DNA of 64,000 nucleotides from Sulfitobacter sabulilitoris. GTDB taxonomy: Bacteria > Pseudomonadota > Alphaproteobacteria > Rhodobacterales > Rhodobacteraceae. Location: NCBI RefSeq assembly GCF_005887615.1, contig NZ_VANS01000001.1, positions 793,415 to 857,414 on the forward strand, in the 5' to 3' direction. Position numbers and translations under genes: made by a program. The notes beneath the pieces were generated by a model. The model did not search any database, was not told the origin of the DNA, and was given only the letters and a program-made list of their open reading frames with translations. Below are positions 18,126 to 26,847 of the stretch, piece by piece; position 1 is the stretch's first letter, and every line of letters starts with the position of its first letter.

Positions 18126-19286
18126 TCAATCCAGATCGACAATCCTCACGTCCGAGCCTTTGGCGGCCAAGGCAATCTTGCCCTCGCAAAGCCGTTCCGC
18201 ATCGGCGCCGAACACCTCGCGCCGCCATCCGCTGAGTGCGGGCACATCGCGCAGACCTGCGGCAATCCCGTCAAGGTCGGCGGCCGGCGCGATCAGCTTG
18301 GCCGCGACGCCTGCGCTTTCGGTCTTGGCCTTCAGCAGAACCCGCAACAGGTCTGCCAGCGCCGGGTTCACCTGCAGCTTCTCGCGGGATCGGTCGGGCT
18401 GCGGCAGATCCTCGGGCGGGCACGCGCTTCCGGCTTTCACCGCCTTGAGGATCCCGTCGGCAATATCGCCGCGGCGCGCCTCGCGCAACAGCAACCGCGA
18501 CCGGCCGAGTTCTTCGATCGTCTTGGGTTTGTTCGATGCCAGTTCGACCAGCGCGTCATCCTTGTAGACCCGGTTGCGCGGAATGTTCCGCGCCTGCGCA
18601 TAGTCCTCACGAAAGGCGGCCAGTTCCCGCACGATGGCGAGGAACTTGGGCGAATTGGTCCGCGTCTTGACCCGCTTCCACGCCTCGCGCGGCGGTGTGA
18701 CATAGGTCTCGGGGCTGGTCAGCACCTTCAGTTCTTCATGCACCCAGCGGCTGCGCCCGGTCTCCTCCAGCTTGGCTGCCAGGAATTCGTAGATCCGTCG
18801 CAGATGGGTCACATCGGCCAGCGCATAGGTTTTCTGCGCATCCGTCAACGGGCGGCGCGACCAATCGGTAAACCGCGACGTCTTGTCGAGCGCCTCCTTG
18901 GCGATCTTTCGCACCAGCGTCTCGTATCCCACCTGTTCGCCAAAGCCGCAGACCATCGCGGCGACCTGGGTGTCGAACAGGGGTTCGGGAAACACCTGCG
19001 CATCGACATAGAAGATCTCGAGATCCTGCCGCGCGGCGTGGAACACCTTGACCACCGATGTGTCGCGAAACAGATCGTAGAGCGGCTCCAACGACAGCCC
19101 CTCGGCCAGCGGGTCGACCAGGACGCCGGTGCTGTCATCCGGGCCGGGCATGGCCAACTGCACAAGGCAGAGTTGCGAATAATACGTCCGCTCGCGCAGA
19201 AATTCGGTGTCTACGGTGACATAATCATGTTCGGCCGCCGCGGTACAAAAGGCGGCCAGATCTTCGGTGGATGTGATGATTTTCAT
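18126..19286 (-). CDS. rnd: Ribonuclease D
   Basis: 3'-5' exoribonuclease that trims tRNA precursors and other stable RNAs. The 386-residue protein has DEDD exonuclease motifs: VDTEFLRERTYY (Exo I), KVFHAARQDLEIFY (Exo II) and QKTYALADVTHLRRIYE (Exo III, with the Tyr and Asp of the DEDDy type). The HRDC domain follows at about 205-285 (NIPRNRVYKDDALVELA). Length is normal. It lies 86 bp downstream of purN on the same strand and may receive readthrough. Confidence 0.94.
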   Translation of the reverse strand: MKIITSTEDLAAFCTAAAEHDYVTVDTEFLRERTYYSQLCLVQLAMPGPDDSTGVLVDPLAEGLSLEPLYDLFRDTSVVKVFHAARQDLEIFYVDAQVFPEPLFDTQVAAMVCGFGEQVGYETLVRKIAKEALDKTSRFTDWSRRPLTDAQKTYALADVTHLRRIYEFLAAKLEETGRSRWVHEELKVLTSPETYVTPPREAWKRVKTRTNSPKFLAIVRELAAFREDYAQARNIPRNRVYKDDALVELASNKPKTIEELGRSRLLLREARRGDIADGILKAVKAGSACPPEDLPQPDRSREKLQVNPALADLLRVLLKAKTESAGVAAKLIAPAADLDGIAAGLRDVPALSGWRREVFGADAERLCEGKIALAAKGSDVRIVDLD

Positions 19287-19372
19287 TCAGGAAACTTCAC
19301 TGTGTCAGGGTCTTGCGTGCGACGCGTCCGGTCGTGGTACACGAGGCCGTGCAGTTTGACCAGATCGCACAC

Positions 19373-19969
19373 TCATTCCGAGAGACAGACAGGCGTGTGA
19401 TCCCCGGCCGCAAAGCGGCGCAGGACCGCGGGATACAGTTGATGCTCAAGCTTGAGCACCCGCGCGGCCAGCGTCTCGGGCGTGTCGCAAGGTGCAATCC
19501 GCAGGCTGGCCTGCCCCAGGATCGGCCCGTCGTCCAGCGCCGCGGTCACCTCGTGCACGGTGCAGCCATGCATCTCGTCGCCGGCCTCCAGCGCGCGGGC
19601 ATGGGTGTGCAGCCCCCTGTACTTGGGCAGGAGCGAGGGGTGGATGTTCAGCATCCGGCCCTTCCACGGCGCCACGAATTCGCCGGTCAGCTTGCGCATG
19701 AATCCGGCCAGGCAGATGATGTCGGGCGCGTGTTCGGCCATCGCCCCCGTGATCGCCGCCTCGAAAGCGTGGCGGTCGCCGTGAAACGGCTGATGGCGGA
19801 TCACCTCGGTCGGCACGCCGCGCGCCTCGGCCAGGTCAAGCCCGCCGGCGGTCGGATCATTGGACAGCACCAGACAGGGCCGCGCCGGGTGATCGCCCGT
19901 CATGCTGTCCAGAAGCCTGGCCATGTTTGACCCGCCGCCCGAGATGAAGATGGCGACGCGCTTGGTCAC
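19373..19969 (-). CDS. purN: Phosphoribosylglycinamide formyltransferase
   Basis: GAR transformylase 1, the folate-dependent third step of purine synthesis. The 198-residue protein has [13 protein letters not shown] at the N-terminus, the active-site segment [25 protein letters not shown] (Asn and His of the catalytic triad) and [13 protein letters not shown] (catalytic Asp). The start is a GTG at 19969 that overlaps the purM stop by 4 bases (GTGA), so translation is coupled. An upstream in-frame ATG inside purM is rejected. Confidence 0.94.
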   Translation of the reverse strand: MTKRVAIFISGGGSNMARLLDSMTGDHPARPCLVLSNDPTAGGLDLAEARGVPTEVIRHQPFHGDRHAFEAAITGAMAEHAPDIICLAGFMRKLTGEFVAPWKGRMLNIHPSLLPKYRGLHTHARALEAGDEMHGCTVHEVTAALDDGPILGQASLRIAPCDTPETLAARVLKLEHQLYPAVLRRFAAGDHTPVCLSE

Positions 19970-21012
19970 AGCAGGCGGCCCGTATAGGCCATGCCCGGCG
20001 TGTCGGTGACAGCACCCAGGCGCACCACGGTTTCGCCTTCGGCGCGCAACAGCTCCGTCAGGGCGTCGGCGCGCGCGGCGTCGACGCTCAGGATCATGCC
20101 GATGCCGCAGTTGAAGGTCTTGAGCATTTCCGCCTCGGCCATGTCGCCGGTCGCGGCCATCCACCTGAACACACCCGGCAGATCCCATGTTCCCAGATCG
20201 ATCTCGGCGCCCGTGCCCTCGGGCAGCACACGCGGCAGGTTTTCCGTCAGCCCGCCGCCGGTGATATGCGCGAGCGCGTGAACGCCCCCCGCCCGCACCG
20301 CCGCCAGCGCCGGTTTGACATAAAGCCGCGTGGGCGTCAGCAGCACCTCGCCCAGGGCGCCTTCGGTCCAGGGGCAGTCGGCCTCCCAGCCCAGGCCCGA
20401 CATCTCGACCAGCTTGCGCACCAGGCTGTAGCCGTTGGAGTGAACCCCGTCGCTGGCCAGACCCAGAAGCACATCGCCGGGGGCCACGCCGGCGGGCAGG
20501 TCCTGCCCCCGCTCCATCGCGCCCACGGCAAAACCGGCAAGGTCGAAATCGCCCGCCGGGTACATGCCGGGCATTTCAGCCGTCTCACCGCCGATCAGCG
20601 CGCAGCCCGACCCCTCGCAGCCCGACGCGATGCCTTCGATGATGCGCGCGGCGACATCGGTCTCGAGCTTGCCCGTGGCGAAATAATCAAGGAAAAACAG
20701 CGGCTCGGCCCCTTGGCAGACCAGGTCGTTGACGCACATCGCCACCAGGTCGATGCCCACCCGGTCGACGTGGCCCGTGTCGATGGCGATGCGCAGCTTG
20801 GTGCCGACGCCATCCGTCGCGGCCACGAGGATCGGGTCTTTGTATCCTGCCCCCTTGAGGTCAAAGAGGGCGCCAAAGCCGCCCAGACCCGACATCACGC
20901 CGGGGCGGTTGGTGCGCTTGGCCGCGGGTTTGATCCGGTCCACCAGCGCGTTGCCCGCGTCGATATCCACACCGGCATCGGCATATGTGATCCCGTTTTC
21001 GCCCTTGGTCAT
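19966..21012 (-). CDS. purM: Phosphoribosylformylglycinamidine cyclo-ligase
   Basis: AIR synthetase, which closes the imidazole ring in purine synthesis. The 348-residue protein starts [19 protein letters not shown], the usual PurM N-terminus. It has [11 protein letters not shown], the ATP-binding-type loop [30 protein letters not shown] and [18 protein letters not shown]. The ATG at 21012 is chosen because the conserved N-terminus begins there; longer readings extend towards the tRNA. First gene of a purM-purN operon. Confidence 0.96.
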   Translation of the reverse strand: MTKGENGITYADAGVDIDAGNALVDRIKPAAKRTNRPGVMSGLGGFGALFDLKGAGYKDPILVAATDGVGTKLRIAIDTGHVDRVGIDLVAMCVNDLVCQGAEPLFFLDYFATGKLETDVAARIIEGIASGCEGSGCALIGGETAEMPGMYPAGDFDLAGFAVGAMERGQDLPAGVAPGDVLLGLASDGVHSNGYSLVRKLVEMSGLGWEADCPWTEGALGEVLLTPTRLYVKPALAAVRAGGVHALAHITGGGLTENLPRVLPEGTGAEIDLGTWDLPGVFRWMAATGDMAEAEMLKTFNCGIGMILSVDAARADALTELLRAEGETVVRLGAVTDTPGMAYTGRLL

Positions 21013-21129
21013 GATCCGGCCCCTTTGCGCCCCGTCTGTCGTTGCTCGCGCAGTTAGAGCATTGCAGGCATCCTTGCAACGGCAACCCTTGACGAAAGCC
21101 CCCGCCGCGCATACCCAAAGCGACATGGC

Positions 21130-21206
21130 GGGCCTGTAGCTCAATTGGTTAGAGCAGAGCGCTCATAACGCTTTGGTTGCAGGTTCGAGTCCTGCCGGGC
21201 CTACCA
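21130..21206 (+). tRNA. tRNA with CAU anticodon (Ile2 or elongator Met)
   Basis: A full 77-nt cloverleaf with encoded CCA: acceptor GGGCCTG / CGGGCCT, D-arm GCTC..GAGC, anticodon stem AGCG / CGCT with loop CTCATAA (anticodon CAT), variable loop TGGTT, and T-arm GCAGG TTCGAGT CCTGC. The TGGTT variable region and the first part of the molecule resemble tRNA-Ile2, whose C34 is modified by TilS to read AUA, more than elongator tRNA-Met. Isotype is therefore uncertain; initiator tRNA is excluded by the G1-U72 pair and stem pattern. Confidence 0.9.
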
Positions 21207-21244
21207 TTCATTCCCCTGTCACCGCCAGCCGCCGATCGCGGCGA

Positions 21245-23317
21245 TCAAGCGACCGCGCGCAGGGTGCTGCGGCGCAGGGTCAGAGTGAAGCTGCTGCCTT
21301 TGCCGACCTGGCTTTCGGCGGACAGGCTTCCCGACTGCGCCATCGCCAGTTCGCGCGAAATCGCAAGCCCGAGCCCGGTGCCACCGGACCGCCGCGTGGC
21401 GGTTGAATCGACTTGGTAGAACGGATCGAAGACGCCGCCGATCACATCCTCGGGGATGCCGACGCCGGTGTCGGTCACGGTAAACACCACCTGGTCCTGC
21501 GATGGCGCGACGCTCAAGGCTACGCTGCCGCTGTCGGTGAACTTGACCGCGTTGCTGACCAGATTGAGCAGGATCTGGCGGGCGCGGACCGGGTCGGCCA
21601 GCACCGCGAGGGTCGGGGAGACGTCGTCGATCTGCACCTCCAGCCCCTTCTGACCGGCCAGAACCCGCGCCTGCTCCGCCACCGGCTCCAGAATCGAGCT
21701 TACGTCGCACGCCGAACAGTCGACGGAAAGATGCCCCGCCTCGATCTTGGCGAAATCCAGCATATCGTTGATCAGGTGCAGCAGATGGCTGCCCGACCGT
21801 TCCATCCGGGCGATGATCTCGGTCAGTTGGCGATACATGTCATCGACCCGCGCGGCGATGTCGCCCTGTGTGGTTTCGGGATCCTCCAGCGCCGCTTTCA
21901 GCGCCTTGGAGGTTTCCAGCAGACGCGCGTTCGACACCAGCCGCGCCACCCCCAGGATGACGGTCAACGGCGTGCGCAATTCATGGCTCAGCACGCCCAT
22001 GAAATCGGTCTTGGCCTTGCTGGCCGCTTCGGCCGCGGTGCGCGCGCGGGTCAGTTCGGAGATGTCGACCCGCAGGCCGACGTAACTGCCGTCGCGCATC
22101 CGGCGGTCCGACACCTTGATGACACGCCCGTTCAACAGGTGCTGTTCGATGTCGATCGCTTCGGAGTCGCGGCGGGCGGCCGCCCGCTCGGCCGGTGTGA
22201 TGGCCTGCGCCCCGTTCGTGCCGTCTATGAATTCACGTTTCATGCCATGGCTGACAATATCCTCGAAGCGGGTTCCGGGCTTCACCAGATCGGCACTGAA
22301 ATCATAGATTTCGCGGTACTTGGCGTTGCAGGCGACCAGCCTGTCGTCTGCGTCGAACATCACGAAACCGTCGTCCAGCGCATCGATCCCGTTCGACAGC
22401 CGCCGCTGCGCCAGCTTGCGCGCCTCCGACAGCCACAAGACATAGGACAAGAGCCCCATCAGCAACGCCGCAACCGCCGCCATGATCAGCCGTTCGCGCG
22501 TCTGCGTCGGCGACGCGGCGGGCCAACCGCCGTCCGTCGTGGTCAGCAATTGCCAATTGCCGAAGGGAAAGTTGAAGTCCAACCGCACGGGATCGTTCTG
22601 CGTCAGCGCGGGCGATCCGAAAAACACCCGGTGCTGCCCGGCCTGCGACGCTTCGCGGATCAGGATGTCATAGCCGTCTTCGATGTCGTTCAATCCGACC
22701 CTGTCGATGAATCCCTCGTAATCAATGACGATGGAGACCACCCCCCACGGCACCGGCGCACGCGAGACCGTGGAATTCGACGGCCGGTAAACCGCCTCGC
22801 GGACGATGATGCCGCGGCCGCCCTGCACCAGGTTGACGGGCGCGGCTATGGCGCTGACCCCGGTTCGCATGACCTGTTCCACCAGCGGCAGTTGTTCGGG
22901 GCTGTCGCGGTAATCAAACCCCAGGACATTCGCATTTCCCGCACGCGGATACACCAGCGAAACCTTCAGGTCCTCGGCCGCCGCGATATTGATCACCAGG
23001 TCGTCACGCCCCCGAATCTGCGAGGCGGCGATGGCGAATTGGGACTGGGTCATATCCGGATTTTGCCCGATGATGGCGGCCAGTTCGCGCACCATCAAAA
23101 GCTTGTCGAAGATCTCGGCCTCGAAATCCTCGCGCAGATCCATCATGGCCATCGTCGTGTCGGATTTCATCCGCTGAAGATAGGTGACATAGGACAACCG
23201 ATCGAGACGGTAAGCCACAAGCGCCATCGAGGCGACCGCCAGAGCGAAGGTCAGCCACAACCACGTTGAGCCGGCCATCGACTTCAGTTGCGTCATCGGG
23301 GGCATTTTGCTGAACAT
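21245..23317 (-). CDS. Membrane sensor histidine kinase with CHASE-like and PAS domains
   Basis: A 690-residue sensor kinase. The first membrane helix is at about residues 15-35, followed by a periplasmic region of about 240 residues that resembles a CHASE domain (YLQRMKSDTTMAMMDLRED, the NVLGFDYRDSPEQ segment). A second helix, then a PAS domain (GFVMFDADDRLVACN), HisKA with H-box LSHELRTPLTVILG, and an ATPase domain with NLVSNAVKFT, DTGVGIPED and GGTGLGLAIS. There is no receiver domain. No response regulator gene is adjacent, so it is an orphan. The start is uncertain: ATGs at 23317 and 23305 and a GTG at 23353 are all possible; none has a strong RBS. Confidence 0.85.
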   Translation of the reverse strand: MFSKMPPMTQLKSMAGSTWLWLTFALAVASMALVAYRLDRLSYVTYLQRMKSDTTMAMMDLREDFEAEIFDKLLMVRELAAIIGQNPDMTQSQFAIAASQIRGRDDLVINIAAAEDLKVSLVYPRAGNANVLGFDYRDSPEQLPLVEQVMRTGVSAIAAPVNLVQGGRGIIVREAVYRPSNSTVSRAPVPWGVVSIVIDYEGFIDRVGLNDIEDGYDILIREASQAGQHRVFFGSPALTQNDPVRLDFNFPFGNWQLLTTTDGGWPAASPTQTRERLIMAAVAALLMGLLSYVLWLSEARKLAQRRLSNGIDALDDGFVMFDADDRLVACNAKYREIYDFSADLVKPGTRFEDIVSHGMKREFIDGTNGAQAITPAERAAARRDSEAIDIEQHLLNGRVIKVSDRRMRDGSYVGLRVDISELTRARTAAEAASKAKTDFMGVLSHELRTPLTVILGVARLVSNARLLETSKALKAALEDPETTQGDIAARVDDMYRQLTEIIARMERSGSHLLHLINDMLDFAKIEAGHLSVDCSACDVSSILEPVAEQARVLAGQKGLEVQIDDVSPTLAVLADPVRARQILLNLVSNAVKFTDSGSVALSVAPSQDQVVFTVTDTGVGIPEDVIGGVFDPFYQVDSTATRRSGGTGLGLAISRELAMAQSGSLSAESQVGKGSSFTLTLRRSTLRAVA

Positions 23318-23580
23318 CGGGTGCGCTTTCGTCTTGCGGCTCGGTCGGACCACTCGGGGTCCGGCATGTCATTGCTGTAAACGGCGGCAAGAGAACGTGC
23401 GTCGCCTGCACACCTGCACCCTGCCCGCTTCTCACACGTTCAGCTTGCAGGGTCGGCCTGCGCAGTCAACAAAACATTGTATCGCGCCGCCCAAGGTGCA
23501 CCAATTCAGCAACGCTTCCCTAGCGGAAACACGATTTCCACGTGCTTTTGTCACGAAAAAGGCACAAAAAAAACGTGCAA

Positions 23581-24906
23581 TCAGCGCGCGATCACGATGT
23601 CCGCGCGCAAACCGCCCAGGCGTTCGGAATCGCCCAGCCGCAGCACCCCGCCGTGCGCCCGCGCGATGTCCGTCGCAATGGCGAGGCCCAGCCCGACGCT
23701 GCCCCCCTTGTCTTGGTTGCGCGCCGCATCCAGCCGGGTAAAGGGACGCGTCGCCTCGGCGCGGCGATCCTGCGGAATGCCGGGGCCGTCGTCCTCGACC
23801 CGGATGCGCAGGGTCTTGTCGGTCAGCAACAAGGAGACTTCGGCACGCGCGCCATATCGCACCGCGTTGCTGATCAGGTTGTCGATCGCGCGGCGGATCG
23901 CCTGTTCGCGCAGCGTCACGGTGCCCGCGCCTTCACCCTCGATCGGCAGCAGCGTCACGTCGCGGCCCGCCCGCTGCGCCTCCTCGACGACGCGGCTGAC
24001 CAAATCCCGCGGGTCGACTGGCTCCGGCTCCCCTTCCGAGGCCCCCTTGGCGAAATCCAGAAAGGCATCGAGCATGCCCTGCATGTCATCGACATCCCGT
24101 TCCAGCGGTGCGCGTTCGTCATCCTCCAGCATCGACAGGCTCAGACGCATCCGCGTCAGCGGCGTGCGCAGGTCATGGCTGACCCCCGAGAGCATCAGAG
24201 TGCGCTGTTCGATCTGCCGCTCGATCCGGTTGCGCATATCGACAAAGGCGCTGCCGGCGGCGCGCACTTCGGTCGCACCGGCGGGCGTATAGGGCACGTG
24301 ACGCCCGCGGCCGAATGCCTCCGCCGCGCGGGCCAGACGTTTGATCGGGCGCAACTGGTTGCGCAGGTACAAGAATGCGATCACCGTCACCAGACCGCCG
24401 AAAAACACCATGTTCACGATCAGCTGGTGCGGATTGGACGCCGAAATGCGGCGCCGGTCAAAGCCGATGCGCGCCGGCCCGTGCTCTGTCTGGACGTACA
24501 GATCGACGCGCCCGCCGTCAGACAGGTCGATCCGCGCGATCTCCGGAATGAGCCGGGGCAGATCATCGAAGATCACTAGACCCGAAAAATCGTACCAGCG
24601 GCGCAGGTTCTCCGGCGGGATGTCCGCCGCCATGATCGGCTGAAACGCGACATCCAGCACATCGAGTTTCGCCGCAACCGCGTTGGACATCGCGGTGGCA
24701 CCGGCGGCCGCGTTCGCCGTGTCCAGGACCAGCCGCACCTCGCGCGCGACGGTCTGCGTCATCTGCAGCGTGACATCGGTGAAATGCCGCTGCGTGAACA
24801 GAACGGTCACGACCAGTTGCACCACGACCACCGGCAGCAGCAGGATCAACGCGGCCCGCCCATAGAGACCGCGCGGCAGATAGTGTTTGAGCCACTCAAA
24901 GAACAT
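23581..24906 (-). CDS. EnvZ-like sensor histidine kinase
   Basis: A 441-residue kinase with the EnvZ layout. A first membrane helix is at about 18-38, a short periplasmic loop of about 130 residues, a second helix at about 163-182, a HAMP linker (LRPIKRLARAAEAFGRG), H-box SGVSHDLRTPLTRMRL, N-box NLISNAVRYGA and G-boxes DDGPGIPQD and GSVGLGLAIA. EnvZ proteins sense osmotic or envelope signals and control OmpR-type regulators; here no regulator gene is next to it. It shares strand with the downstream CHASE-type kinase but is separated by 263 bp. Divergent from the hydrolase gene. Confidence 0.87.
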   Translation of the reverse strand: MFFEWLKHYLPRGLYGRAALILLLPVVVVQLVVTVLFTQRHFTDVTLQMTQTVAREVRLVLDTANAAAGATAMSNAVAAKLDVLDVAFQPIMAADIPPENLRRWYDFSGLVIFDDLPRLIPEIARIDLSDGGRVDLYVQTEHGPARIGFDRRRISASNPHQLIVNMVFFGGLVTVIAFLYLRNQLRPIKRLARAAEAFGRGRHVPYTPAGATEVRAAGSAFVDMRNRIERQIEQRTLMLSGVSHDLRTPLTRMRLSLSMLEDDERAPLERDVDDMQGMLDAFLDFAKGASEGEPEPVDPRDLVSRVVEEAQRAGRDVTLLPIEGEGAGTVTLREQAIRRAIDNLISNAVRYGARAEVSLLLTDKTLRIRVEDDGPGIPQDRRAEATRPFTRLDAARNQDKGGSVGLGLAIATDIARAHGGVLRLGDSERLGGLRADIVIAR

Positions 24907-24963
24907 GGCTAAACCCTAGCGACCGTGCGCCCCATGTAAAAGACGCGAAAGACACAGACCGCC

Positions 24964-25881
24964 ATGCCGATGACACCGCCAGACGATTTTGCCCCCGACG
25001 TGGGCGTCGCCCAGACGCTCGAGCCGGGGTTGCGCAGGCTCGTGGCCCCCAACCCGTCGCCCATGACCTATCGTGGCACCAATACCTATCTGGTGGGCAC
25101 GCGTGGTATCGCGGTGGTCGATCCCGGCCCCGACGATCCGGTCCATCTGAATGCGATCCTCGCGGCGCTGACCCCCGGCCAGGAGATCACGCACATCATC
25201 GTGACGCACACCCATGTCGATCATTCCCCGCTGGCGCATCCGCTGGCCCTGCGCTGCGGTGCCCCGGTCCTGGCCTTCGGCAACGCCACCGCGGGCCGGT
25301 CCGCCGTGATGCAGTCGCTCGCCGACGAAGGACTGGTGGGCGGCGGCGAAGGCATCGACCAAGGGTTCGAGCCGCACGAGACGCTGCCCGACGGCGCGGT
25401 GGTGAACGGCGACGATTGGCGACTGGAGGCGATCCACACCCCCGGTCACATCGGCAATCACCTGTGCCTGGCTTGGGGCGACGCCTGCCTGACCGCGGAT
25501 CACGTCATGGGATGGGCCAGTTCGCTGGTATCGCCGCCCGACGGGGACCTGACGGATTTCATGACCTCCTGCGCCCGGCTGCAACGCCGCGACTGGCGGG
25601 TATTCTACCCCGGCCACGGCGCGGCCATCGAGGCCCCGGCCGCCCGTCTGGACTGGCTCGTGCAACATCGCTTGACCCGCGAGGCGGCCATTCTCGACGC
25701 GCTGACCCAAGGCCCCGCCGACGCCGCGACGCTGGCGCGCAAGATCTACACCGATACCCCGTCCGCCTTGCTGGGCGCGGCGACCCGCAACGTCCTTGCG
25801 CATCTGGTTGATCTGGCAGGAAAATCCCGAGTGGCGCCCAAGGGCCGCCTAAGCGCCGCGGCCGAATTTCACCGGGCATGA
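24964..25881 (+). CDS. Metallo-beta-lactamase-fold hydrolase (LACTB2-like)
   Basis: A 305-residue hydrolase with the binuclear-zinc motif HTHVDH in IIVTHTHVDHSPL, the next ligands in HTPGHIGNHLCL and LTADHVMGW, and a C-terminal HGAAIE segment. A winged-helix-like C-terminal extension (about 230-290, LTREAAILDALTQGP) matches the LACTB2/Hint-type arrangement; LACTB2 homologues have been linked to RNA or acyl-thioester cleavage. The substrate here is unknown. It starts 57 bp from the divergent EnvZ-like kinase and ends 81 bp before tRNA-Asn. Confidence 0.85.
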   Translation: MPMTPPDDFAPDVGVAQTLEPGLRRLVAPNPSPMTYRGTNTYLVGTRGIAVVDPGPDDPVHLNAILAALTPGQEITHIIVTHTHVDHSPLAHPLALRCGAPVLAFGNATAGRSAVMQSLADEGLVGGGEGIDQGFEPHETLPDGAVVNGDDWRLEAIHTPGHIGNHLCLAWGDACLTADHVMGWASSLVSPPDGDLTDFMTSCARLQRRDWRVFYPGHGAAIEAPAARLDWLVQHRLTREAAILDALTQGPADAATLARKIYTDTPSALLGAATRNVLAHLVDLAGKSRVAPKGRLSAAAEFHRA

Positions 25882-25962
25882 GAACAGCGGTCAGAAATTC
25901 GGGATTTTCCGTCAAAACCCTCTGGACCTCCCAAAACGCCACTGCTATATCGCCCGAACCGT

Positions 25963-26037
25963 TCCGGCGTAGCTCAGCGGTAGAGCAGTTGACTGTTAAT
26001 CAATTGGTCGTAGGTTCGATCCCTACCGCCGGAGCCA
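25963..26037 (+). tRNA. tRNA-Asn (GUU)
   Basis: A complete 75-nt cloverleaf with encoded CCA: acceptor TCCGGCG / CGCCGGA, anticodon loop CTGTTAA (anticodon GTT), and T-arm GTAGG TTCGATC CCTAC. Its last 45 bases are repeated exactly at 41322-41366, which shows that this gene is the integration site of the downstream element. The tRNA itself remains intact. Confidence 0.97.
25993..26037 (+). repeat. attL: 45-bp direct repeat inside tRNA-Asn
   Basis: Bases from the anticodon loop to CCA of tRNA-Asn, identical to 41322-41366. Outside the repeat the sequences differ at once on both sides. Tyrosine integrases typically target this part of tRNA genes, and one is encoded near the other copy. Confidence 0.93.
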
Positions 26038-26063
26038 TAATATCCCAACAAGATCAGAGACAT

Positions 26064-26098
26064 AAAGGCCGCTCTGACGAGCGGCCTTTGTCGTTTTT
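26064..26098 (+). terminator. Rho-independent terminator after tRNA-Asn
   Basis: An 11-bp perfect stem AAAGGCCGCTC / GAGCGGCCTTT with TGAC loop, followed by GTCG and TTTTT. It lies just inside the element, 26 bp after the tRNA, so the element brings a terminator that ends tRNA transcription before it enters the element. Confidence 0.85.
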
Positions 26099-26103
26099 CG
26101 AAG

Positions 26104-26124
26104 CTCTGCAACAACTCTACAACA
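26104..26124 (+). repeat. Tandem CTCTRCAACA pair, possible integrase arm sites (left)
   Basis: CTCTGCAACA followed by CTCTACAACA with an 11-bp period, about 70 bp inside attL. The same 10-mer pair recurs at 36242-36262 (inverted) and at 41180-41201 near attR. The spacing of one helical turn is typical of arm-type integrase binding sites. Confidence 0.5.
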
Positions 26125-26176
26125 ATCGCCGCTTTGCAATGAAAACGGGCAGCACCAAAGCACCGCCCGAATTGGA

Positions 26177-26311
26177 TCACAGATCAGGTGAAGCCCACCA
26201 CCGCCCTTCCATGAAGATGTAAGTCCGACCGTAGAGAGTAAGTCGAACATGACAGTTGCGGTCGAGACCACGGCTGATTGTGCGCAGCCGTTCGCGAACA
26301 CTCTGGCTCAT
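26177..26311 (-). CDS. Small protein of unknown function (44 aa)
   Basis: A 44-codon frame that starts at an ATG overlapping the stop of the 156-residue gene upstream (ATGA), the same coupling pattern seen elsewhere in this element. The product is basic, starts MSQSVRERLRTISRG and ends in an aromatic patch (EGRWWASPDL). No family was recognised. The tight overlap and the absence of a competing frame support it, but the short length leaves real doubt. Confidence 0.45.
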   Translation of the reverse strand: MSQSVRERLRTISRGLDRNCHVRLTLYGRTYIFMEGRWWASPDL

Positions 26312-26778
26312 GCTGCCGCCTCCTCTGAGAACGCTGCAAGCGAATGGATCGGGAAACGCGCGATTGCAGAGCCGTCCATCTGCACAAGTAGGTTGCCCGC
26401 GTTAGCGCAGTTGTAGCCAAACAGGATGGCATCCACCATGGCATCCTGCTCGTCGATGGCCGCGATTCCCTGAATAAGATCAGGGTCGCCGACGACTTCT
26501 GCTGCTCTCCTTAACTGCGGCACGACAGATGGATCGTGATAGCCGCAGTCTCGCAGGCCGATGCAGGTGTCAATCAGATCATCCGCGGCCCGTACTTCGG
26601 CCAAACGTGCCAGATGGCACTCATGCTCAGCGAGTGACCCGAAGTAGTCGTAATCATCATCTGCGTTGAGCATCTCAGTCACGCCGGGACTTGCGGCATG
26701 AGCAATAAGGTAGTCGAGATCACACCGGGCGACGTTGAACCGGTTAGCGGCGGCTTCGATCAGGGTTCTAATGGGCAT
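26308..26778 (-). CDS. Hypothetical protein of the element (156 aa)
   Basis: A 156-residue acidic, mostly helical protein of no recognised family, with AAGGA 8 nt before the ATG at 26778. It contains repeated short Asp/Glu clusters (LNADDDYDYFGS) and six cysteines or histidines scattered without a clear metal motif. Divergent from the next gene and coupled to a 44-residue protein downstream. The place at the far end of the element, where satellites and prophages often keep accessory genes, suggests a cargo or regulatory role; nothing in the sequence shows which. Confidence 0.6.
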   Translation of the reverse strand: MPIRTLIEAAANRFNVARCDLDYLIAHAASPGVTEMLNADDDYDYFGSLAEHECHLARLAEVRAADDLIDTCIGLRDCGYHDPSVVPQLRRAAEVVGDPDLIQGIAAIDEQDAMVDAILFGYNCANAGNLLVQMDGSAIARFPIHSLAAFSEEAAA

Positions 26779-26847
26779 TTGGTAGTCCTTTCGGATGGAT
26801 TGGGTTACGCCTTGTTGGCACGTCCTTTGTCACCGAAAGCGAGTTCC

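Noticed and set aside
21413-23269. 618-codon plus-strand frame opposite the CHASE-type kinase
   Set aside because: Shadow of a kinase with all catalytic motifs in place; the predicted product has biased composition and no recognisable domain.
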